From positions 1-8,079 of the forward strand of contig CAMJTZ010000081.1 in the NCBI GenBank assembly GCA_946408865.1: a stretch of DNA of 8,079 nucleotides, given 5' to 3'. The position numbers and the translations under genes were made by a program. This document shows positions 6,901-8,079 of the stretch, piece by piece. Numbering within the stretch: the stretch's first letter is position 1; every line of letters begins with the position of its first letter. Source of the stretch: an uncultured Clostridia bacterium (GTDB lineage: Bacteria > Bacillota_A > Clostridia > Christensenellales > Aristaeellaceae). The notes beneath the pieces were generated by a model. It saw only the letters and a list, made by a program, of their open reading frames with translations. It did no database searches and was not told the DNA's origin.

Positions 6901-7413
6901 TTCTACATAGAAGTTCTCTTTTCCGAAAATGTCCTGCATTTCCCGGATATATGCGTGGGCGCTGTCATCCTGCCCGTTCAGGAGCATCTTCGGCAGGTCG
7001 CCGCTCAGGCAGGCGCTCAGACAGATCAGCCCTTCATGGTACTGACGGATCAGATTGTAGTCGATCCGCGGCTTGTAGTAATATCCGGTCAGGAATCCTT
7101 CGCTGATCAGGCGCATCAGGTTCTGGTATCCTGTATTGTTTTCACACAGCAGAATCAGATGGCTGTTTTCCCTCCCTGCGGCGGATTTGTCCGTCCGGTC
7201 CCTGCATACATAGGCTTCGCAGCCGATAATGGGCTTGATGCCTGCGTCGTTCATCGCCGTATAGAAATCGATAACGCCGTACAGCACGCCGTGGTCCGTG
7301 ATGGCGCATGAATCCATGCCGAGTTCCTTCAGCCGTTTTACCAGCGAGGAAATCCGGCAGGCTCCGTCCAGCAGGCTGTACTCTGTATGAAGATGCAGGT
7401 GTGTAAAGCTCAT
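3883..7413 (-). CDS. dnaE: DNA polymerase III subunit alpha (DnaE)
   Basis: This is the C-family replicative polymerase subunit, 1176 residues, close to the usual DnaE1 length. The N-terminal PHP domain (about 3-210) opens with HLHLHTEYSLLDG (5-17). Likely metal ligands H7, H9, D16, H41, E66, H85, C135, D203 and H205 are all present, matching PHP domains with 3'-5' exonuclease activity (Thermus, Mycobacterium DnaE1) rather than the degenerate E. coli one. The palm and fingers contain GPGRGSGAGS (354-363), catalytic aspartates D398 and D400 in PDIDVDF, D548 in KMDFLGL, LYRPGPM (625-631) and FNKSHAAAY (749-757). QVSLF (917-921) is a good beta-clamp-binding motif. An OB fold spans about 998-1075, followed by a C-terminal domain. 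The ATG at 7413 lies six bases after the upstream stop; the ribosome site AAGGA (7428-7424) is inside the upstream gene, implying coupling. Many Bacillota also carry PolC; whether this organism does cannot be seen here. Confidence 0.98.
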   Translation of the reverse strand: MSFTHLHLHTEYSLLDGACRISSLVKRLKELGMDSCAITDHGVLYGVIDFYTAMNDAGIKPIIGCEAYVCRDRTDKSAAGRENSHLILLCENNTGYQNLMRLISEGFLTGYYYKPRIDYNLIRQYHEGLICLSACLSGDLPKMLLNGQDDSAHAYIREMQDIFGKENFYVEIMDHNLREEKTVLPRLIAIAREMDVPLVATNDCHYLEKKDAPAQEVLMCIQTGKTLADEQRMRMETGELYVKSEEEMRALFRSVPDAVDRTREIAERCNVTFEFGVTRLPHYPVPEGETAQQMLRRLCAEGMRRLYPEAKEGDEPYRRLEYELSTIEQMGYVDYFLIVWDFIHYAKSNGIMVGPGRGSGAGSIVAYSLGITMLDPLKYQLLFERFLNPERVSMPDIDVDFCYERRQEVIDYVARKYGADHVSQIITFGTMAARGVVRDVGRVLGMSYQETDAVAKAVPMDLGITLEKALNLSPSLRQMYDEQPRVRELIDTAMTLEGMPRHASTHAAGVLITGKPVMEYVPLQRNDDVITTQYPMGTIERLGLLKMDFLGLRTLTVIRDTLDMMREAGKDMTPEEIPLDDPSVYEMISRGDTEGVFQMEGAGMTGFLTNMKPSCFEDIIAAISLYRPGPMDSIPRYIAGKVNPASVQYKTEKLRPILDVTYGCMVYQEQVMQIVRDLAGYSYGRSDLVRRAMAKKKHKVMDEEREIFVHGLKDKDGNITVPGCVRNGVPEQVANEIYDEMISFASYAFNKSHAAAYGVVAMQTAWLKRYYPVQFMAAMLNSVYGNTGKIAGYIQYCRGRGIAVLPPDVNRSRWKFTVDQDAEGHPAILFGLGAVKSVGENAVNAIRRERENRGPYQDIFDFCRRVDTTECNKRVVESLIKAGAFDRMQANRPQMLAVYEQAMDANQSARKKNVDGQVSLFDMFGDESAQLLGVQIRLPDLPDCPQRVKLQMEKEAAGVYMTGHPLDEYREILSQMSFTTAQLEEDTPEENEEPLDGRFVDMGGILTEVKGKATKKGDYMAFVTLEDMAGQIECLVFPRVYEKYQPLLQEDEAVVISGKISVREEEAPKLLAERISRIGEWTRQPKEERIFSGGPKLTDAQLAAKAERKLFLRLERRDMDRISAILALDAGEIPVYMHIPAEKVTLLCPRNSWCGAGDSCLRRLQDALGAENVVLR

Positions 7414-7419
7414 TTCCCG

Positions 7420-7899
7420 TCAGTCCTTGCCTGTGATACTTTCGATAATCTGCAGTGTCAGATCCGCGGCTTCCTGGTTGGCGTACCAGAAGCAGATCTG
7501 CTGTGCCATATCTCCCTCCAGAAATACATAGGTGATGAATTTCATGGCTTCCGCGGGATCGTCGTCCGGGTCCGTTCCCTCATAAACAATCATGTCGATT
7601 CCGGAAACCCTGCGGATTTCGGCGTCATAGCCGTCCTCCCGCAGCACGGTCGCCATCGCCTCCAGGGAAACATTCCGGTCGTTTTTCGCATGGGCAAACT
7701 GGATTTCCAGTCCCAGCCGTCCGGAGAGCCATACGAAGTCCGCCTCATCGGCAGCATTTCTCTTCCCGCTGTATTCCATCCCGTCCGGAATGGTCACGCA
7801 GTAACCGCTCTCCGGCAGATCGACCTTTTCCGCCAGCGCGCTCCCCGCGAAAAGAGCCGTCAGCATCAGTGCCAGCACCAGACAAAAAAACTTTTTCAT
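7420..7899 (-). CDS. Small secreted protein of unknown function
   Basis: I do not recognise a named family. The 159-residue product starts MKKFFC and has a classic signal peptide: lysines at 2-3, a hydrophobic core to about residue 17, and a signal peptidase I site after ALA near residue 23. There is no lipobox, so it should be released or stay at the cell surface. The mature part of about 136 residues is acidic, with a strand-rich look (YCVTIPDGMEY, DMIVYEG, KFITYVFLEG) and a final helix (QEAADLTLQIIESITG). This resembles the small secreted proteins, with a protein-quality or PsbP/Mog1-like sandwich shape, that are common in Clostridia; that likeness is an impression only. The ATG at 7899 is chosen because GGAGG lies nine bases upstream; an in-frame GTG at 7908 would overlap that site. 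The stop lies six bases before dnaE. Confidence 0.8.
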   Translation of the reverse strand: MKKFFCLVLALMLTALFAGSALAEKVDLPESGYCVTIPDGMEYSGKRNAADEADFVWLSGRLGLEIQFAHAKNDRNVSLEAMATVLREDGYDAEIRRVSGIDMIVYEGTDPDDDPAEAMKFITYVFLEGDMAQQICFWYANQEAADLTLQIIESITGKD

Positions 7900-7905
7900 C
7901 GTATT

Positions 7906-7913
7906 CACCCTCC
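7906..7913 (-). promoter_or_regulatory. Ribosome binding site that fixes the start of the secreted protein gene
   Basis: The minus strand reads GGAGGGTG here, followed by AATACG and the ATG at 7899. The GTG within this site is in frame but cannot be the start because it overlaps the ribosome site itself, so the product begins with MKK. Confidence 0.65.
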
Positions 7914-7924
7914 GCGTACAGGCC

Positions 7925-7941
7925 GGCGGAAATGATCCGCC
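7925..7941 (-). other. Intercistronic hairpin upstream of the secreted protein gene
   Basis: In the 61-base gap the transcript reads GGCGGA, loop UCAUU, UCCGCC: a perfect six-pair stem, with further partial pairing by the flanking CAGG and CCTG. No U tract follows on either strand, so it is not a convincing terminator. No good promoter is visible in this gap, so the secreted protein gene may be cotranscribed with the upstream membrane protein. Confidence 0.4.
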
Positions 7942-7960
7942 TGCACCGGTTGACTGGACC

Positions 7961-8079
7961 TTATCCGGCGCAGTAATATTTGTCCACGTTTTTCATCAGC
8001 CTTTTGTAGGCAGCCACAGCAATCAGAGTCAGGATCGCCGCCAGCACGCCGAACACGGGAAGCATCTCCCAGCCTTTGT
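7961..8079 (-). CDS. C-terminal end of a membrane protein, 5' part outside the window
   Basis: The last 38 codons and a TAA stop (7963-7961) are present; the gene continues beyond base 8079. The visible tail has one hydrophobic segment (MLPVFGVLAAILTLIAVAA), then a basic stretch (YKRLMKN) and a short end DKYYCAG. A final membrane helix followed by a short basic cytoplasmic tail fits an ABC-2-type or other multi-pass permease, but 38 residues are too few to assign a family. The stop is 61 bases before the next start, on the same strand. Confidence 0.6.
   Translation of the reverse strand, partial: KGWEMLPVFGVLAAILTLIAVAAYKRLMKNVDKYYCAG

Noticed and set aside
4000..7311. A 1103-codon open frame on the plus strand, opposite dnaE
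   Set aside because: It is exactly codon-in-register with dnaE, so its stops would be TTA, CTA and TCA codons in dnaE. Those three codons are simply absent there because of codon bias. The hypothetical product has no recognisable motif, and dnaE is beyond doubt.
1..7899. Five consecutive minus-strand genes all share the same reading-frame register
   Set aside because: Gap lengths make this happen by chance fairly often (about 1 in 81 for four junctions), each gene has its own stop and ribosome site, and the sixth gene is in another frame.
7955..7990. Possible promoter upstream of the secreted protein gene (TGGACA, then GATAAG on the minus strand)
   Set aside because: The spacing is only about 15 bases, the -10 element matches poorly, and it lies in the coding end of the upstream gene, so it is not supportable by eye.

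Overview
The window is a compact block of six genes, all read from the minus strand, so transcription runs from base 8079 towards base 1. It looks like a moderately GC-rich member of the Bacillota, probably Clostridia. The evidence is strong AGGAGG-type ribosome binding sites, short gaps, a clostridial-looking DnaE, and an operon type (GldA/GldF/GldG-like ABC transporter plus DUF4340 protein) that I associate with Clostridia as well as Bacteroidota. The species-level origin cannot be read from the sequence. No RNA gene, CRISPR array, insertion sequence or phage gene is visible, and no gap between genes exceeds about 60 bases.

In order of transcription: (1) 8079-7961, the last 38 codons of a membrane protein. 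(2) 7899-7420, a small secreted protein of unknown function. (3) 7413-3883, dnaE, the DNA polymerase III alpha subunit. It begins 6 bases after gene 2 and has an apparently intact PHP metal site and a clamp-binding motif. (4) 3843-2899, an ABC transporter ATPase of the GldA type. (5) 2844-649, a 731-residue fusion of an ABC-2 permease (GldF-like) with a GldG-like auxiliary domain. (6) 642-1, a membrane-anchored DUF4340 protein cut by the window edge.

Genes 4-6 form one functional unit: ATPase, membrane permease fused to an extracytoplasmic auxiliary domain, and an accessory DUF4340 protein. This architecture is known outside gliding bacteria, and its substrate in Clostridia is not established. 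Genes 2 and 3 look translationally coupled, as do genes 5 and 6. A weak terminator-like hairpin overlapping the end of dnaE may partly separate replication from transport.

The most unusual sequence feature is at the left edge. A 55-base segment at 1-55 recurs exactly at 70-124 and gives an in-frame 23-residue tandem duplication in the DUF4340 gene. The copy sits exactly at the window end and its length equals a common assembler k-mer, so an assembly-graph loop is at least as likely as a real duplication. Otherwise the region is mostly ordinary; I do not see a clear undescribed system.
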